The translations under genes and the position numbers were made by a program. This document shows positions 13,852 to 13,877 of a DNA stretch of 13,877 nt, piece by piece. Numbering within the stretch: position 1 is the stretch's first letter; each line of letters opens with the position of its first letter. The notes below the pieces were generated by a model. That model was given only the letters and a program-made list of their open reading frames with translations. It made no database searches and was not told the DNA's origin. Source of the DNA: Bacteroidaceae bacterium (GTDB taxonomy: Bacteria > Bacteroidota > Bacteroidia > Bacteroidales > Barnesiellaceae_A); the NCBI GenBank assembly GCA_017561285.1, contig JAFZDG010000270.1, forward strand, positions 1-13,877, in the 5' to 3' direction.

Positions 13852-13877
13852 TGGTGCCACCAGGAATCGAACCGGGG
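13852..13877 (-). tRNA. tRNA gene, 3' end only (T arm and acceptor strand)
   Basis: Read on the minus strand, the last 26 bases give a T arm (GG-TTCGATT-CC core, positions 53 to 62), an acceptor 3' strand TGGCACC (66-72) and discriminator A73. The next bases are CTT, so CCA is not encoded. The 5' acceptor strand should read GGTGCCA, but it, the D arm and the anticodon lie beyond the right edge, so the amino acid cannot be assigned. The T stem has one C-T mismatch at 51:63. Confidence 0.85.

Overview
This window looks like ordinary chromosome from a member of the Bacteroidales (phylum Bacteroidota). Four things point there: NuoC and NuoD are fused and belong to a Nuo system; a secreted protein carries a C-terminal type IX secretion (Por) sorting domain; several promoters match the Bacteroides pattern (TTTG, about 20 bases, TAnnTTTG); and a ComEC lacks a recognisable metallo-beta-lactamase active site. 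The genus cannot be fixed from the sequence alone. I found no insertion sequence, phage gene, CRISPR array or toxin-antitoxin pair.

Layout. Bases 1-4782 (minus strand) hold an energy-conservation cluster read as nuoA, nuoB, nuoCD, nuoH and then, 57 bases later, atpD, which runs off the left edge. A 434-base divergent region (4783-5216) carries a good Bacteroides-type promoter facing each way. Rightward from it runs a DJ-1/PfpI-family gene followed after 16 bases by trmD. A 21-bp perfect hairpin at 6492-6536 ends trmD and, from the other side, a leftward gene for a 606-residue secreted protein with an adhesin-like N-terminal domain and a T9SS sorting tail. Next, also leftward, is comEC (8513-10606).

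A 364-base divergent region follows, with a repeated GTGTTAAAA motif. It leads rightward into an ECF-type sigma factor (10971-11561) and a 56-codon small gene missing from longer-ORF predictions, closed by a strong intrinsic terminator at 11846-11883. Converging on this is a complete haem catalase (11958-13460, minus). The right end holds a hairpin-rich stretch, an intrinsic terminator and the 3' end of a minus-strand tRNA gene.

How the genes relate. NuoABCDH are the quinone-reducing connecting module and one membrane subunit of complex I. They build proton-motive force, which the ATP synthase of atpD would use, so the unusual nuoH-atpD adjacency makes functional sense, although the remaining nuo genes (I to N) are not where they would be expected. 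The DJ-1 protein and catalase are stress-related but lie far apart and are not obviously co-regulated. The most useful second looks are the nuoH-atpD junction, the sigma factor with its small downstream gene and repeated upstream motif, and the structured stretch before the catalase. I see no convincing new multi-gene system.
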